A DNA stretch of 64,000 nucleotides from Nocardioides sp. Its GTDB lineage: Bacteria; Actinomycetota; Actinomycetes; Propionibacteriales; Nocardioidaceae. The notes beneath the pieces are model-generated. The model saw only the letters and a list, made by a program, of their open reading frames with translations. It did no database searches and had not been told where the DNA came from. The DNA is taken from NCBI GenBank assembly GCA_002729525.1, contig PBYI01000009.1, forward strand, positions 272,224 through 336,223, read 5' to 3'. Of this stretch, positions 1-10,903 are shown in pieces. The stretch's first letter is position 1, and the number at the start of each line of letters is the position of its first letter. The position numbers and the translations under genes were made by a program.

Positions 1-271
1 CGACGATCTCGCCGTAGTCGATGAGCACCCAGCGGGCGTCGCGCTCGCCCTCGCGGCGGATCGGCTTGGCGTCGTTCGCGCGGAGGGTGTCGAGCACCGC
101 GTCGACGATGGCGCGCACCTGCCGGTCGTTGGCGCCGGAGGCGATGACGAAAGCGTCGGTGATCGCGAGCTGCTCGCTCACGTCGAAGGCGATGACGTCG
201 GTGGCGAGCTTGTCGGCGGCCGCGCGGGCGGCGGTCACGACGAGCTCACGGGCGTGGTCGGTGGCGGTCAT
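1..271 (-). CDS. rsfS: Ribosome silencing factor RsfS (partial, 3' end off window)
   Basis: RsfS binds ribosomal protein L14 (uL14) and blocks joining of the subunits when nutrients are short. About 90 N-terminal residues are visible: the [20 protein letters not shown] core and a [19 protein letters not shown] segment are typical of the family, as is the [13 protein letters not shown] stretch at the window edge. The ATG start has an AGGAGA ribosome site just upstream and overlaps the nadD stop as ATGA, so the two are translationally coupled. The nadD-rsfS order is the standard actinobacterial one. The C-terminal quarter lies before position 1. Confidence 0.93.
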   Translation of the reverse strand, partial: MTATDHARELVVTAARAAADKLATDVIAFDVSEQLAITDAFVIASGANDRQVRAIVDAVLDTLRANDAKPIRREGERDARWVLIDYGEIV

Positions 272-975
272 GCATCTCCTGGGGCCTGGTGGCCGGTGGT
301 CACGAGTGGTGCGGTGTCGCGGTCGGGCCGCGGGTAGAGGCCGTGCTTGGTGATGTACTGGACGACGCCGTCGGGCACGAGGTACCAGACCGGCTTCCCG
401 GCGACCTGGCGCTCGCGGCAGTCGGTGCTGCTGATCGCCAGCGCCGGGATCTCCAGCAGGGTGACGGCGTCGTCGGGGATCGAGGCGAGCACCGCCGGGT
501 CGACGACCGCCCCGGGCCGGGTGCACCCGACGAAGTGCGCCAGCGCGAACAGCTGATCGACGTCGCGCCACCCGAAGATCTCGGTCAGCGCGTCGGCACC
601 GGTGATGAAGTAGAGGTCGGCGTCGGGGTGCTGGGCGGCGAGGTCGCGCAGCGTGTCGATGGTGTACGTCGGCCCGGCGCGGTCGATGTCGACCCGCGAC
701 ACCCAGAACCTCGGGTTGGCCGCCGTGGCGACGACCGTCATGAGGTACCGGTGCTCGGCCGGCGACACCTGTCGGTGCGCCTTCTGCCAGGGCCGGCCGG
801 TCGGCACGAAGACGACCTCGTCGAGGTCGAAGTGCGCCTGTGCCTCCGAGGCGGCCACCAGGTGGCCGTGGTGCACGGGGTCGAAGGTGCCGCCCATGAC
901 GCCGAGGCGGCGTCGTCGACCACGTCCGGGACCGGGATCGGTGCCGGGAGCCTCGGTCGGCGTCACCGTCGGCAC
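268..975 (-). CDS. nadD: Nicotinate-nucleotide adenylyltransferase
   Basis: This enzyme transfers AMP from ATP to nicotinate mononucleotide, giving deamido-NAD in the NAD biosynthesis pathway. The N-terminal nucleotidyltransferase motif [12 protein letters not shown] and the C-terminal ISSTDCRER motif are both present. No start codon lies immediately before the conserved [10 protein letters not shown] block. I chose the GTG at 975, 6 bases after the stop of the upstream small membrane gene, which gives 235 residues; the internal ATG at 897 would remove the first conserved beta-strand. The gene is followed directly by rsfS with an ATGA overlap. Confidence 0.93.
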   Translation of the reverse strand: MPTVTPTEAPGTDPGPGRGRRRRLGVMGGTFDPVHHGHLVAASEAQAHFDLDEVVFVPTGRPWQKAHRQVSPAEHRYLMTVVATAANPRFWVSRVDIDRAGPTYTIDTLRDLAAQHPDADLYFITGADALTEIFGWRDVDQLFALAHFVGCTRPGAVVDPAVLASIPDDAVTLLEIPALAISSTDCRERQVAGKPVWYLVPDGVVQYITKHGLYPRPDRDTAPLVTTGHQAPGDA

Positions 976-980
976 GAGCG

Positions 981-1154
981 TCAGCTGTGCTCGCGTCCCC
1001 CGCCGAAGCCCACGACCCCGGCGAGCAGGACCAGCAGGATGAGCAGGGCACCGCCGCCGACGATCCACGGGTTGACGGCGGCCTCCGAGTGCTCCTCGGC
1101 CGCGGCGAGCGCCGGGGCGACGAGGGCAGCGAGAGTGCTCAGGAACGGCGTCAT
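981..1154 (-). CDS. Small single-span membrane protein upstream of nadD
   Basis: This is a 57-residue protein. Residues 1-20 look like a signal sequence or first hydrophobic segment ([20 protein letters not shown]). A second strong membrane segment follows ([20 protein letters not shown]), with a short tail GGREHS. The ATG at 1154 is preferred over an upstream in-frame start because it puts the hydrophobic stretch at the N-terminus. Small membrane proteins at this position before nadD are common in Nocardioides-like genomes, from memory of the neighbourhood. No function can be assigned. Confidence 0.7.
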   Translation of the reverse strand: MTPFLSTLAALVAPALAAAEEHSEAAVNPWIVGGGALLILLVLLAGVVGFGGGREHS

Positions 1155-1217
1155 GCCGCGGAGCCTACCGTCTGGTCGGCCCGGGACGAGCACCCGGCCG
1201 CCGGGTCACCGGGAGCC

Positions 1218-1673
1218 TCAGTGGAAGAGCAGCTCGACGCCCACGATCACGAGGTAGAAGCGGATCGCGCGCCCCACGAAGACGGTCGGCACGAAGACCC
1301 ACATCGGCATCCGCAGGGCACCCGCCACGACGGCGATCACGAGCAGCGGCGGGATGCCGACCGAGGCGGCCAGGAACGTCACGATGCCGCCGTACACGGG
1401 GCGTCCCGACAGCCGCGCCTCCCACCGCTCGTACGCCGCCCTGGTGCGCGGCTTGTCGAGCTTCTTCTGCGCCCAGCCGCTGTGCATCCCGCGCCGGGCG
1501 ACCTCGTACCAGACGATCTTGCCGACCAGCTGACCCGCGGAGGCGACGACCGCCAGGCCGAACGCGCCGGCGTTGCCGAGCGCCCCGACCCCGCCGAGGT
1601 AGACCTCGACGTTGATGACGGGGATCAGCGCGGACGCGATCGAGAGGAGGAACGTCGTCAGCAGCAGGCCCAC
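1218..1673 (-). CDS. VTT/DedA-like small membrane protein (YqaA type)
   Basis: This 151-residue integral membrane protein resembles the short VTT (SNARE-associated/DedA) family. Features are an N-terminal amphipathic or re-entrant segment, a conserved glycine-rich region (GQLVGKIVWYEVARRGM), and two further hydrophobic segments near residues 97-115 and 125-150. DedA-related proteins are linked to membrane homeostasis and lipid flipping, but the substrate here is unknown. The start is GTG. It lies 19 bases upstream of nothing else on its own side but follows the CDP-alcohol phosphatidyltransferase gene closely on the same strand, so a shared role in membrane lipids is plausible but inferred. 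Confidence 0.75.
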   Translation of the reverse strand: MGLLLTTFLLSIASALIPVINVEVYLGGVGALGNAGAFGLAVVASAGQLVGKIVWYEVARRGMHSGWAQKKLDKPRTRAAYERWEARLSGRPVYGGIVTFLAASVGIPPLLVIAVVAGALRMPMWVFVPTVFVGRAIRFYLVIVGVELLFH

Positions 1674-1692
1674 GGCGTCCTCCTCGGGCCGC

Positions 1693-2334
1693 TCACGCGG
1701 GCTGCCCCGGCGACGGCGCGGGCGCGCGCTCGGGCATCGGCATGCCCAGGTCGAGGAGCCACTTGAAGGAGACCGACTTCAGTGCCAGCAGGCCCAGGGC
1801 GATGACCAGCCCCAGCCACCACCAGCCGGTGACCAGCAGCAGCACGGCGAAGAGCGAGGAGTTGACCGCCTTGGCCGGCTTCGACCAGTTCCAGCGGTAG
1901 ATCCGCTCGTCGACCTCGTAGAAGTAGTTGGGGCTGCGGATCGGCCAGGCGAGGAAGGCCAGCGACAGGTAGAAGTCGACGACCATGAACTCCAGCAGGT
2001 AGATCGCCACCGGCAGGATCATGTCGTGCTGCAGCCAGGCCAGCCCGAGGTAGAACGCCGCGCAGTTGAGCCGGTCGCAGAGCATGTCGACGACCGCACC
2101 GATGCGCGTCTCGCAGTCGAACACCCGCGCCCAGGCGCCGTCGGCCATGTCGCCGACCCAGTAGACGCCCAGTCCCGCGACGAGCCACCACAGCTCGCCC
2201 TGCCAGGCCCCGACGAGGCACAGTGCGAACGACGCGACGGTGCGCACCGCGGTGATGACGGTGGCTCCGGTCCACAGCCGCTCCGCAGCCGGGTCAGCGT
2301 GGGTCGCACGGGTCGCCGATGACACGACGAGCAC
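1693..2334 (-). CDS. CDP-alcohol phosphatidyltransferase family protein
   Basis: The protein has 213 residues and several membrane spans. It carries the complete family signature DxxDGxxAR-x8-GxxxDxxxD, reading DMADGAWARVFDCETRIG followed by AVVDMLCD; these aspartates bind the metal and the CDP-alcohol. Such enzymes condense a CDP-activated lipid with an alcohol (inositol phosphate, glycerol phosphate, or similar). The specific acceptor cannot be told from the sequence. The start is GTG at 2334; a few residues of N-terminal uncertainty remain. The downstream VTT-like membrane gene follows after 19 bases. Confidence 0.88.
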   Translation of the reverse strand: MLVVSSATRATHADPAAERLWTGATVITAVRTVASFALCLVGAWQGELWWLVAGLGVYWVGDMADGAWARVFDCETRIGAVVDMLCDRLNCAAFYLGLAWLQHDMILPVAIYLLEFMVVDFYLSLAFLAWPIRSPNYFYEVDERIYRWNWSKPAKAVNSSLFAVLLLVTGWWWLGLVIALGLLALKSVSFKWLLDLGMPMPERAPAPSPGQPA

Positions 2335-2360
2335 CCTAGGCCACGCCCGTCGTCGTACGC

Positions 2361-2393
2361 CGGAGGGTGTGGCGGAGGGTGTGGCGGAGGGTC
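2361..2393. repeat. Short 12-base tandem repeat after proA
   Basis: The unit CGGAGGGTGTGG occurs twice in full and once in part, running into the proA stop codon. It looks like a replication-slippage product at the proA 3' end and not a regulatory element. Confidence 0.8.
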
Positions 2394-3648
2394 AGCGCAC
2401 GTGCCCGTCGCCGGTGACGACGTACTTGGTCGTGGTCATCTCGGGCAGGCCCATCGGGCCGCGGGCGTGCAGCTTCTGGGTGCTGATCCCGATCTCGGCG
2501 CCGAACCCGAACTCACCGCCGTCGGTGAACCGGGTGGAGGCGTTGACGACGACCGCGGCGGAGTCGACGGCAGCGACGAAGCGCCGTGCGGCGGCCTGGT
2601 CGCGGGTCAGGATCGCCTCGGTGTGGCCGCTGGAGAAACGGCGGATGTGGTCGACCGCGGCGGCGAGGTCGTCGACGACGGCCACCGAGATGTCCATCGA
2701 GAGGTACTCCGTCGCGTGGTCCTCGTCGGTCGCCGGTACGACGCCGTCGAGCCGCGCCACGACGGGGTCGCCGTGCACGGTCACGCCGGCCGCCTGGAGC
2801 GCGGCGACCGCCGACGGCAGCCAGGTCTCGGTGAGCGAGGCGTGCACCAGCAGCGACTCCGCCGCGTTGCACACGCTGGTGCGCTGGGTCTTGGCGTTGA
2901 GCAGCACCGCCAGGGCCTGCTCGGGGTCGGCTGCGGCGTCGACGTAGACGTGGCAGTTGCCGACGCCGGTCTCGATCACCGGCACCGTCGACTCCTCCAC
3001 GACGCTGCGGATCAGGCCGGCGCCGCCGCGCGGGATGAGCACGTCGACCAGGCCACGGGCACGCATCAGCGCCTTGACGGTGTCGCGGGTGTCGGCGGGC
3101 ACCAGGAGCAGCGCGTCGGCCGGGAGCCCGGCGGACGCGACGGCCTCACGCAGCACGGCGACGACGGCCTCGTTGGAGCGGGCGGCGCTGGACGAGCCGC
3201 GCAGCAGCACCGCGTTGCCGCTCTTGAGGCACAGCCCGGCGGCGTCCGCGGTGACGTTGGGCCGACCCTCGTAGACCATGCCGACCACACCGAACGGCAC
3301 CCGTACCTGACGCAGCTCGAGCCCGTTGGCCAGGGTGCTGCTGCGCACGACCTCGCCCACGGGATCAGGCAGTCCGGCGACGTCGCGCAGCCCCTGGGCC
3401 ATCCCGGCGACCCGCTCCTCGGTCAGCCGCAGCCGGTCGACGACGTTGGCGGGCGTGCCGAGGCGCTCGGCCTCGGCGACGTCCTCGGCGTTGGCGGCGA
3501 GCACCGGGACCACCTGCGCCTCGAGCGCGTCGGCCATCGCCCGGAGCGCGGCGTCCTTGGCGGTACGGGTGGCGAGCGCCAGGTCGTGCGAGGCCTCCCG
3601 GGCCCGCAGGGCCAGCTCGCGGACGTCGTCGGCGGTGGTCGTGCTCAC
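2392..3648 (-). CDS. proA: Glutamate-5-semialdehyde dehydrogenase (gamma-glutamyl phosphate reductase)
   Basis: ProA reduces gamma-glutamyl phosphate with NADPH in proline biosynthesis. The 418-residue length is standard. The aldehyde dehydrogenase fold is clear, with the Rossmann segment near [20 protein letters not shown] and the catalytic cysteine in [13 protein letters not shown]. The GTG start at 3648 was chosen because the conserved N-terminus ([16 protein letters not shown]) begins right after it, and longer readings add unrelated sequence. proB is not adjacent within the window. A divergent SGNH hydrolase gene begins 31 bases away. Confidence 0.95.
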   Translation of the reverse strand: MSTTTADDVRELALRAREASHDLALATRTAKDAALRAMADALEAQVVPVLAANAEDVAEAERLGTPANVVDRLRLTEERVAGMAQGLRDVAGLPDPVGEVVRSSTLANGLELRQVRVPFGVVGMVYEGRPNVTADAAGLCLKSGNAVLLRGSSSAARSNEAVVAVLREAVASAGLPADALLLVPADTRDTVKALMRARGLVDVLIPRGGAGLIRSVVEESTVPVIETGVGNCHVYVDAAADPEQALAVLLNAKTQRTSVCNAAESLLVHASLTETWLPSAVAALQAAGVTVHGDPVVARLDGVVPATDEDHATEYLSMDISVAVVDDLAAAVDHIRRFSSGHTEAILTRDQAAARRFVAAVDSAAVVVNASTRFTDGGEFGFGAEIGISTQKLHARGPMGLPEMTTTKYVVTGDGHVR

Positions 3649-3679
3649 GGGTGAAGCGTAGGGGCGTACGGTCGCTGAC

Positions 3680-4213
3680 GTGCGCGTGGTCTTGCTGGGT
3701 GACTCGCACCTCGCCCGGGTACGACGGGAGTCCGGCCGTCTCGGTCGCGACGTCTCCGACGTGGTCAACGCGGCCGTCGGGGGCGCGCGTTGCGACCAGG
3801 TCGCCGACCAGGCCGCCCGTGCCGGGGTCGGCCCGGCCGACGTCGTGGTGCTCTCGATCGGCACCAACGACGCGGCGCCCTGGAAGCAGGTGCCGTTGAC
3901 GATCTTCCGCGCGACCCTGCGCGGCCTGCTGGTCGAGGTGCCCGCGCGGGCCTGGGTGCTGGTCTCCGCCCCCGGCGTCGACGCCGACCGGCTCTCCGGC
4001 GAGGGCGACCGCACCGAGGAGGTCGTCGCCCGCTACCGCGACGCCGCCGCCGAGGTGCTGGGCGGCGCCGGCGCGGTCGTGATCGACTCCCCTGCGCTGC
4101 TCGCGCCACTCGGCCCGGCCGAGACGTTCCTCGACGACGGGCTCCACCTCACGCCCGCGGCGTACGACGTGCTGCTTCCGGCCGTGGCGGACGCCGTCGC
4201 CGCGACCGTCTGA
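3680..4213 (+). CDS. SGNH/GDSL-family hydrolase
   Basis: This 177-residue protein is a probable serine esterase or lipase-like hydrolase. Block I (GDSHLAR, with the nucleophile Ser), a GTND segment matching block III (LSIGTNDA) and the C-terminal [11 protein letters not shown] with catalytic Asp and His are all visible. No signal peptide is seen, so it is likely cytoplasmic. A TACGGT hexamer ends 7 bases before the GTG start, which suggests a leaderless transcript. The substrate is unknown. Confidence 0.85.
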   Translation: MRVVLLGDSHLARVRRESGRLGRDVSDVVNAAVGGARCDQVADQAARAGVGPADVVVLSIGTNDAAPWKQVPLTIFRATLRGLLVEVPARAWVLVSAPGVDADRLSGEGDRTEEVVARYRDAAAEVLGGAGAVVIDSPALLAPLGPAETFLDDGLHLTPAAYDVLLPAVADAVAATV

Positions 4214-4288
4214 CCCTCCGCGAAGCGGTCGTCCACAGCCGCCGGGACCGTTGGCGTACGGCGCGGGCGGTCCGGGCACCCGTACGAC

Positions 4289-5239
4289 GTGCGCCCACCC
4301 GACTCGCTCGCCGAGCTGCTCGCGCTGCAGGACGGCGTGGTCTCACGCGCCCAGGTCCACCGGCTCGCTGAGGCCGACCACGACGTCGAGCGGCGCCTAC
4401 GCCGACGTGAGTGGGCCCGCGTGCACCCCGGCGTGTACGTCGAGCACACCGGTCCGCCGACCTGGCGCCAGCGGGCGTGGGCCGCCGTGCTGGTGCACGG
4501 CGAGGCCTGGGTCGCCGACGCCTCCGCACTCCGGCTGCACCACGTGCGCACGGGCGCGGCGGATGACGACGGACCGGTGAGCACCGTGGTCGACGCGGAG
4601 CGCCGGGTCGCCGCCCCGGCCGGCGTCCGCACGAGCCGGCTCGCCGACCCGACGCGGTGGGTGCACCACGGGGCCGGGCTGCCCTGCATGCGGCTGGAGC
4701 CCGCCCTCCTGCGCGTCGCCTCCGCGACACCGACGGCCGACGCGTGCGTGGCCGTGCTCGGCGACGCCGTGCAGGACCGGCGCACCACCACCGCACGCCT
4801 GCTCGTCGACCTCGACGCGATGCTGCGCCTGCCCCGTCGGTCGCTGCTCCGCGAGGTCCTGGTCGACGTGGCCGAGGGCGCCCTGTCGGCGCTCGAGCGG
4901 CGCTACCTGCGCGACGTCGAGCGGGCCCACGGCCTCCCCTCGGCCGACCGGCAGGTGCGCCGGCGGGCCGACCGCGCCACGACGTACCGCGACGTCGAGC
5001 ACGCAGCGAGCCGGGTCGTGGTCGAGCTCGACGGATCGCTGGCCCACCGCGGGACCCGGTGGCGCGACCTCGAGCGCGACGCGTACGCCGCGGCGGACGG
5101 CTGGATCACGGTGCACGCCGGGTGGCACGAGGTGCTCGACCCGTGCCGGCTCGCCCGTGTCGTGGCCCGGCTGCTGCAGGCCCGCGGCTGGACCGGAGTC
5201 CCACGCTCGTGCCCACGGTGCATGCCCCGAGCTGCCTGA
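4289..5239 (+). CDS. AbiEi-antitoxin-like / DUF559-like protein
   Basis: This 316-residue protein appears to have two parts. The N-terminal 60 residues form a winged-helix-like region of the type seen in AbiEi-type antitoxins ([17 protein letters not shown], then [15 protein letters not shown]). The C-terminal 90 residues resemble the DUF559/VSR-like nuclease fold ([17 protein letters not shown], then [20 protein letters not shown]). In DUF559 proteins the VELDG segment carries a PD-(D/E)XK-like acidic residue. No toxin gene is adjacent. Proteins of this design are abundant and multicopy in actinobacteria; their function is unknown. The start is GTG. Confidence 0.7.
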   Translation: MRPPDSLAELLALQDGVVSRAQVHRLAEADHDVERRLRRREWARVHPGVYVEHTGPPTWRQRAWAAVLVHGEAWVADASALRLHHVRTGAADDDGPVSTVVDAERRVAAPAGVRTSRLADPTRWVHHGAGLPCMRLEPALLRVASATPTADACVAVLGDAVQDRRTTTARLLVDLDAMLRLPRRSLLREVLVDVAEGALSALERRYLRDVERAHGLPSADRQVRRRADRATTYRDVEHAASRVVVELDGSLAHRGTRWRDLERDAYAAADGWITVHAGWHEVLDPCRLARVVARLLQARGWTGVPRSCPRCMPRAA

Positions 5240-5246
5240 AATGCCG

Positions 5247-5293
5247 GACGGCGGAGGATCCTCGGCACGTGGTGCCGACGATCCTCCGCCGTC
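5247..5293. terminator. Bidirectional intrinsic terminator-like hairpin
   Basis: A 14-base perfect stem (GACGGCGGAGGATC with its complement at 5280-5293) encloses a second 6-base stem (CGGCAC/GTGCCG) with a 3-base loop. It sits between converging genes, the DUF559-like gene and etfA. There is no U tract, as is usual in high-GC actinobacteria. Confidence 0.85.
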
Positions 5294-5321
5294 GCGGGTG
5301 GAGCGGGTTGCGCCGGTGGGC

Positions 5322-6275
5322 TCAGCCCTTGCGCTGGTTGATCGCCTCGGTCGCGGCGGGCAGCACGGCGTGGAGGTCACCGACAACACCGAAGTCGACG
5401 AGCTCGAAGATCGGGGCCTCCTCGTCCTTGTTGACGGCCACGATCGTCTTCGACGTCTGCATGCCGGCGCGGTGCTGGATCGCACCGGAGATGCCGTTGG
5501 CGACGTAGAGCTGCGGCGACACGGTCTTGCCGGTCTGACCCACCTGGAAGGTGTGCGGCATCCAGCCGGAGTCGACGGCGGCGCGCGAGGCGCCGACGGC
5601 GGCACCGAGGGCGTCGGCGAGGCCCTCGATCGGCTCGAAGTTGCCGCCGGTGCCACGGCCGCCGGAGACCACGATGGCGGCCTCGGTGAGCTCGGGGCGA
5701 CCGGACGCCTTGCGCGGCTGCTGGGCCACGATCTGGGCGGTCTTCGCAGCGTCGGAGATGGTGGCGGTGAACGCCTCCACGGTGCCGGCGGCGCCGACCT
5801 CCTCGACCTGAGCGGAGTTGGGCTTGACCGTGATGATCGGGGTGCCCTTGGTGACCTTCGCCTTGACGGTGTAGTTGCCGGCGAAGACCGACTGCGTGGT
5901 GACCCCACCCTCGGCGAGGTCGACGGCGTCGGTGATCAGACCGGACTCGGTCTTGATCGCCAGACGGGCGGCGACCTCCTTGCCCTCGTAGCCCGACACG
6001 AGTAGGACGGCGGCCGGCGAGGCCTTCTCGACCAGCTGGGCGAGCGCCTCGGCCTTGGGGGCCACGAGGTAGCCCTTGATCTCCGCGTCGTCGACGACGT
6101 AGACCTTCTCGGCACCGTGCTTGCCGAGCTGCTCCGCAGCGGTGGCACCGGCGTCGGCCGAGCCGAAGAACACCGCAGCGGGCTCGCCCAGGCCACGGGC
6201 CAGGGTGAGCAGCTCGAACGTGGGCTTGCGGATCGCACCGTCGACGTGGTCGACGACGACCAGGACCTCAGACAT
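5322..6275 (-). CDS. etfA: Electron transfer flavoprotein subunit alpha
   Basis: EtfA forms a heterodimer with EtfB and accepts electrons from acyl-CoA dehydrogenases. The length is 317 residues. The C-terminal FAD-binding domain is intact: [20 protein letters not shown], then the [19 protein letters not shown] block and [14 protein letters not shown] ribosome site AAGGAG precedes the ATG at 6275. etfB lies 30 bases upstream on the same strand, so the pair is an operon in the order etfB-etfA. Confidence 0.97.
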   Translation of the reverse strand: MSEVLVVVDHVDGAIRKPTFELLTLARGLGEPAAVFFGSADAGATAAEQLGKHGAEKVYVVDDAEIKGYLVAPKAEALAQLVEKASPAAVLLVSGYEGKEVAARLAIKTESGLITDAVDLAEGGVTTQSVFAGNYTVKAKVTKGTPIITVKPNSAQVEEVGAAGTVEAFTATISDAAKTAQIVAQQPRKASGRPELTEAAIVVSGGRGTGGNFEPIEGLADALGAAVGASRAAVDSGWMPHTFQVGQTGKTVSPQLYVANGISGAIQHRAGMQTSKTIVAVNKDEEAPIFELVDFGVVGDLHAVLPAATEAINQRKG

Positions 6276-6305
6276 GTATGACTCCTTCGTCTCTCGCGGC
6301 GGCGC

Positions 6306-7100
6306 TCAGATGAACTTCTTGGAGACCAGGAACTCGGTCAGCGCGCCGGCGCCGGACCCGTCCTCGTCGGTCACGATCTCGCCGGCGGTGCGCGGCGGGC
6401 GGGCGGCGGTCTCCTCGACCTCGCTCCACGAGACCGACAGGCCGACCAGGCTGGGGGCGACGTCGATGTCGGCGAGCGACAGCGTCTCCATCGGCTTCTT
6501 CTTGGCCGCCATGATGCCCTTGAAGGACGGGTAGCGGGCCTCGCCGGTCTGGTCGGTGACCGACAGCACCAGCGGCATCGTGCCGCCGATGACCTCGGTG
6601 GCGGTGTCGGAGTCGCGCTTGATACGGACTTGGTCGCCCTGGGTCTCGATCTTCGAGGCGAAGGTGACCTGCGGGAGGCCGAGGCGCTCGGCGAGCATCG
6701 CCGGGACGACCGAGCCGGAGGCGTCGGTCGAGGCCATGCCGCACATGACGAGGTCGGGGACGCCGATCTTCTCGACGGCCTTGGCCAGCACCAGCGAGGT
6801 GGCGACGTAGTCGGAGCCGGCGATCGCGTCGTCGGTCACCAGGACGCCCTTGTCGGCACCCATCTGCAGGGCCTTGCGGACGGCGTCCACGGCCTGCTCG
6901 GGGCCCACGCAGAGCGCGGTGACGGTGACGTCCTCGGGGGACTCCGCCTTCTCCTTCAGCTGCAGCGCCTGCTCGACGGCGTACTCGTCGAGCTCGGACA
7001 GCAGACCGTCCACACCCACGCGGTCGACCGTGTTGTCCTCCTCGAACTTACGGTCGGCGGTCGCGTCGGGCACGTACTTCACACAGACGACAATGTTCAT
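6306..7100 (-). CDS. etfB: Electron transfer flavoprotein subunit beta
   Basis: EtfB is the AMP-binding partner of EtfA. The 264 residues begin MNIVVCVKYVPDATADRKF, which is the family's usual N-terminus, so the ATG at 7100 is preferred to an upstream in-frame start. The conserved LNEYA/LSELDEYAVEQALQL region and the SVVPAMLAERLGLPQVTFAS segment are present. It heads the etfBA operon. A palindrome related to those near ccrA and the 3-hydroxyacyl-CoA dehydrogenase lies about 90 bases upstream. Confidence 0.96.
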   Translation of the reverse strand: MNIVVCVKYVPDATADRKFEEDNTVDRVGVDGLLSELDEYAVEQALQLKEKAESPEDVTVTALCVGPEQAVDAVRKALQMGADKGVLVTDDAIAGSDYVATSLVLAKAVEKIGVPDLVMCGMASTDASGSVVPAMLAERLGLPQVTFASKIETQGDQVRIKRDSDTATEVIGGTMPLVLSVTDQTGEARYPSFKGIMAAKKKPMETLSLADIDVAPSLVGLSVSWSEVEETAARPPRTAGEIVTDEDGSGAGALTEFLVSKKFI

Positions 7101-7190
7101 GATGTGGCCCGCAGGCCCCTCCTGCTGCACTCGGGTGGCCGCGGCGCCGGATCGGACGCGCGGCGGACTCGCGGTTGCGACCCTGCCGAG

Positions 7191-7206
7191 GTTACCGGCG
7201 GGTCAC
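7191..7206. promoter_or_regulatory. Candidate operator upstream of etfBA
   Basis: The 16-mer GTTACCGGCGGGTCAC is an imperfect palindrome fitting GTNAC-N6-GTNAC. The same pattern occurs upstream of ccrA, meaA, the thl/mce divergent region and the tandem 3-hydroxyacyl-CoA dehydrogenase gene, with one outer base changed at some of these sites. Confidence 0.4.
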
Positions 7207-7230
7207 CACGCGGGGAACATCCTGTGAGGT

Positions 7231-7253
7231 CGGACACCTCCGAAAAGTGTCCG
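7231..7253. promoter_or_regulatory. 7-base inverted repeat in the etfB upstream region
   Basis: CGGACAC and GTGTCCG are separated by 9 bases. The region lies between etfB and the terminator of the gene beyond it. It could be an operator or a small hairpin; nothing else supports either reading. Confidence 0.3.
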
Positions 7254-7264
7254 TCGTCACACGC

Positions 7265-7299
7265 CGTGGCCGCCGCCCCTCAGAGGGGCGGCGGCCACG
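7265..7299. terminator. Strong hairpin terminator
   Basis: A 16-base perfect GC-rich stem with a 3-base loop lies 11 bases after the stop of the leftward membrane-protein gene. It separates that gene from the etfBA operon. Confidence 0.85.
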
Positions 7300-7309
7300 A
7301 CGAGGTGGA

Positions 7310-7738
7310 TCAGGGCCGGATGACGCGGTCGGCGACGCGACCGATCACGAGCCACACGACGGCGGCGATGCCGTAGTTGAACAGCGTCGTCTTCGTGTCC
7401 TCGATGCCGTCGACCTTGGTGTCGAAGTCCTTGATCGGGTTGTCGAGGTCGAAGAAGCCGAGATCGATCTTGTCGGAGGTGTCGCCGATGAACTTCACCA
7501 GCTCGTTGCCGGTGTTGGCGTCGAGCGCGCCCAGCAGCGCGGCTGCGGCGAGGATCAGCGCGAACAACGCGCAGACCAGCCACACCACGCGGGCCACGGC
7601 GGTGCGCGCCCGGGCGACGTCGAAGCTCATGGCGGGCATCCGGCGCTGGCCGCCGGACGTGCTCTCGGTGGCCTCGGTCTTGTCGCCGGTGCCGGTGGTC
7701 TTGGTGCCGGCGTCGGTGCCGGTCTTCTCGTCACTCAT
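7310..7738 (-). CDS. Two-span membrane protein, unknown function
   Basis: This 142-residue protein starts with a 35-residue polar, Thr/Gly/Lys-rich tail. It then has a hydrophobic span (VVWLVCALFALILAAAALLG), an extracytoplasmic-looking middle (FIGDTSDKIDLGFFDLDNP) and a second span (GIAAVVWLVIGRVADRVI). I recognise no named family. Its ATG directly abuts the stop of the enoyl-CoA hydratase gene (TGAATG), so it is probably the second gene of that operon. Confidence 0.75.
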   Translation of the reverse strand: MSDEKTGTDAGTKTTGTGDKTEATESTSGGQRRMPAMSFDVARARTAVARVVWLVCALFALILAAAALLGALDANTGNELVKFIGDTSDKIDLGFFDLDNPIKDFDTKVDGIEDTKTTLFNYGIAAVVWLVIGRVADRVIRP

Positions 7739-8518
7739 TCAGTGCCCTTCGAAGGTGGCCTTGCCAGGCCCGTGGTCGATGAAGGATCGCATGCCTGTTG
7801 AACGGTCGTCAGTAGCAAAAAGTGACGCAAATTGCTGTCGCTCGATCTCCAGGCCGGTCTCGAGGTCGGTCTCGAGGCCCCGGTCGACGGCCTCCTTGCA
7901 GGCCCGGAGGGCCAGCGAGGCGCCGTTCGCGAACTGTCCAGCCCACTCCACCGCGGCGGTGTAGACGTCGCCGGCGGGCAGCACCCGGTCGGCCAGACCG
8001 ATGCGCAGCGCCTCGTCGGCCTTGACGAACCGGCCGGTGAAGATGAGGTCCTTCGCGGTGCTCGGGCCGACCAGGCGCGAGAGCCGCTGCGTGCCGCCGG
8101 CGCCCGGCATGATGCCGAGCAGCACCTCGGGCTGGCCGAACACGGCGTCCTCGGCGGCGAAGCGCAGGTCGGCGGCGAGCGCGAGCTCGCAGCCACCGCC
8201 GAGCGCGTAGCCGTTGACCGCCGCCACGACCGGCTTGGGGATCCGGGCCACCGCCGCGGTGGCGGACTGCACCGAGGCCGACACCTTCACCATGTCGGCG
8301 TAGGAGAGCTCGGCCATCTCCTTGACGTCGTTGCCGGCGGCGAAGACCCGCTCGCCACCCCAGACCACGACGGCCTTGACGTCGTCGCGCTCGGTGGCCT
8401 CCGCGGCCGCCTCGCGCAGCTCGGACTGCACGGCCACGCTGATCGCGTTCATCTTGGGCCGGTCGAGCCGCAGGGTGCCGACCCCGTCGGCCACCTCCAG
8501 CCGTACGAACTCACCCAT
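7739..8518 (-). CDS. Enoyl-CoA hydratase/isomerase family protein
   Basis: This 259-residue crotonase-fold enzyme would hydrate 2-enoyl-CoA in fatty acid or C4-CoA metabolism. Oxyanion-hole segments ERVFAAGNDVKEM and ALGGGCELALAADLRF are present, and the catalytic Glu region reads PEVLLGIMPGAGGTQRL. The start is the ATG at 8518 (MGEFVRLEVADGVGTLRLDRP). The C-terminal helix ending in FIDHGPGKATFEGH is family-typical. Exact substrate is unresolved. The Etf operon lies downstream across a terminator. Confidence 0.92.
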   Translation of the reverse strand: MGEFVRLEVADGVGTLRLDRPKMNAISVAVQSELREAAAEATERDDVKAVVVWGGERVFAAGNDVKEMAELSYADMVKVSASVQSATAAVARIPKPVVAAVNGYALGGGCELALAADLRFAAEDAVFGQPEVLLGIMPGAGGTQRLSRLVGPSTAKDLIFTGRFVKADEALRIGLADRVLPAGDVYTAAVEWAGQFANGASLALRACKEAVDRGLETDLETGLEIERQQFASLFATDDRSTGMRSFIDHGPGKATFEGH

Positions 8519-8667
8519 GCGGACTCCTCCCTGGTACGCCGGTGCGCCGGCTCGGCCGAGCCGGTCGGTCGGGGCCACGACCGCCACGTGACGGGGACCA
8601 CCTCGCCGGACCCTAGTACCTGCCCGCGGCTGCTGCGGGACCCCTCCACGCCTAGTTGAATGGACCG

Positions 8668-10819
<2,152 letters not shown>

Positions 10820-10836
<17 letters not shown>

Positions 10837-10888
10837 CACCGAGACCCGCTGACCCCGCTCGACCCCGCTCGGCCCCACTCGGCCCCAC
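10820..10888. repeat. Decaying tandem repeats spanning the glgX stop codon
   Basis: A 16-base unit ACACCGAGACCCGCTG is duplicated head to tail, the first copy containing the stop codon region. It is followed by four partly degenerate copies of a 10-base unit related to ACCCCGCTCG. The array fills the short space between converging glgX and glgP. Confidence 0.85.
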
Positions 10889-10903
10889 ACGGAGCGCGGT
10901 CGC

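Noticed and set aside
3641..3656. CTCACGGGT near the proA start as another copy of the ccrA/HADH palindrome
   Set aside because: The left half does not match (GCTC rather than ACYC) and there is no symmetry; it overlaps the start codon by chance.
3649..3679. proB next to proA
   Set aside because: The neighbouring gene is an SGNH hydrolase on the opposite strand; no glutamate 5-kinase is in the window.
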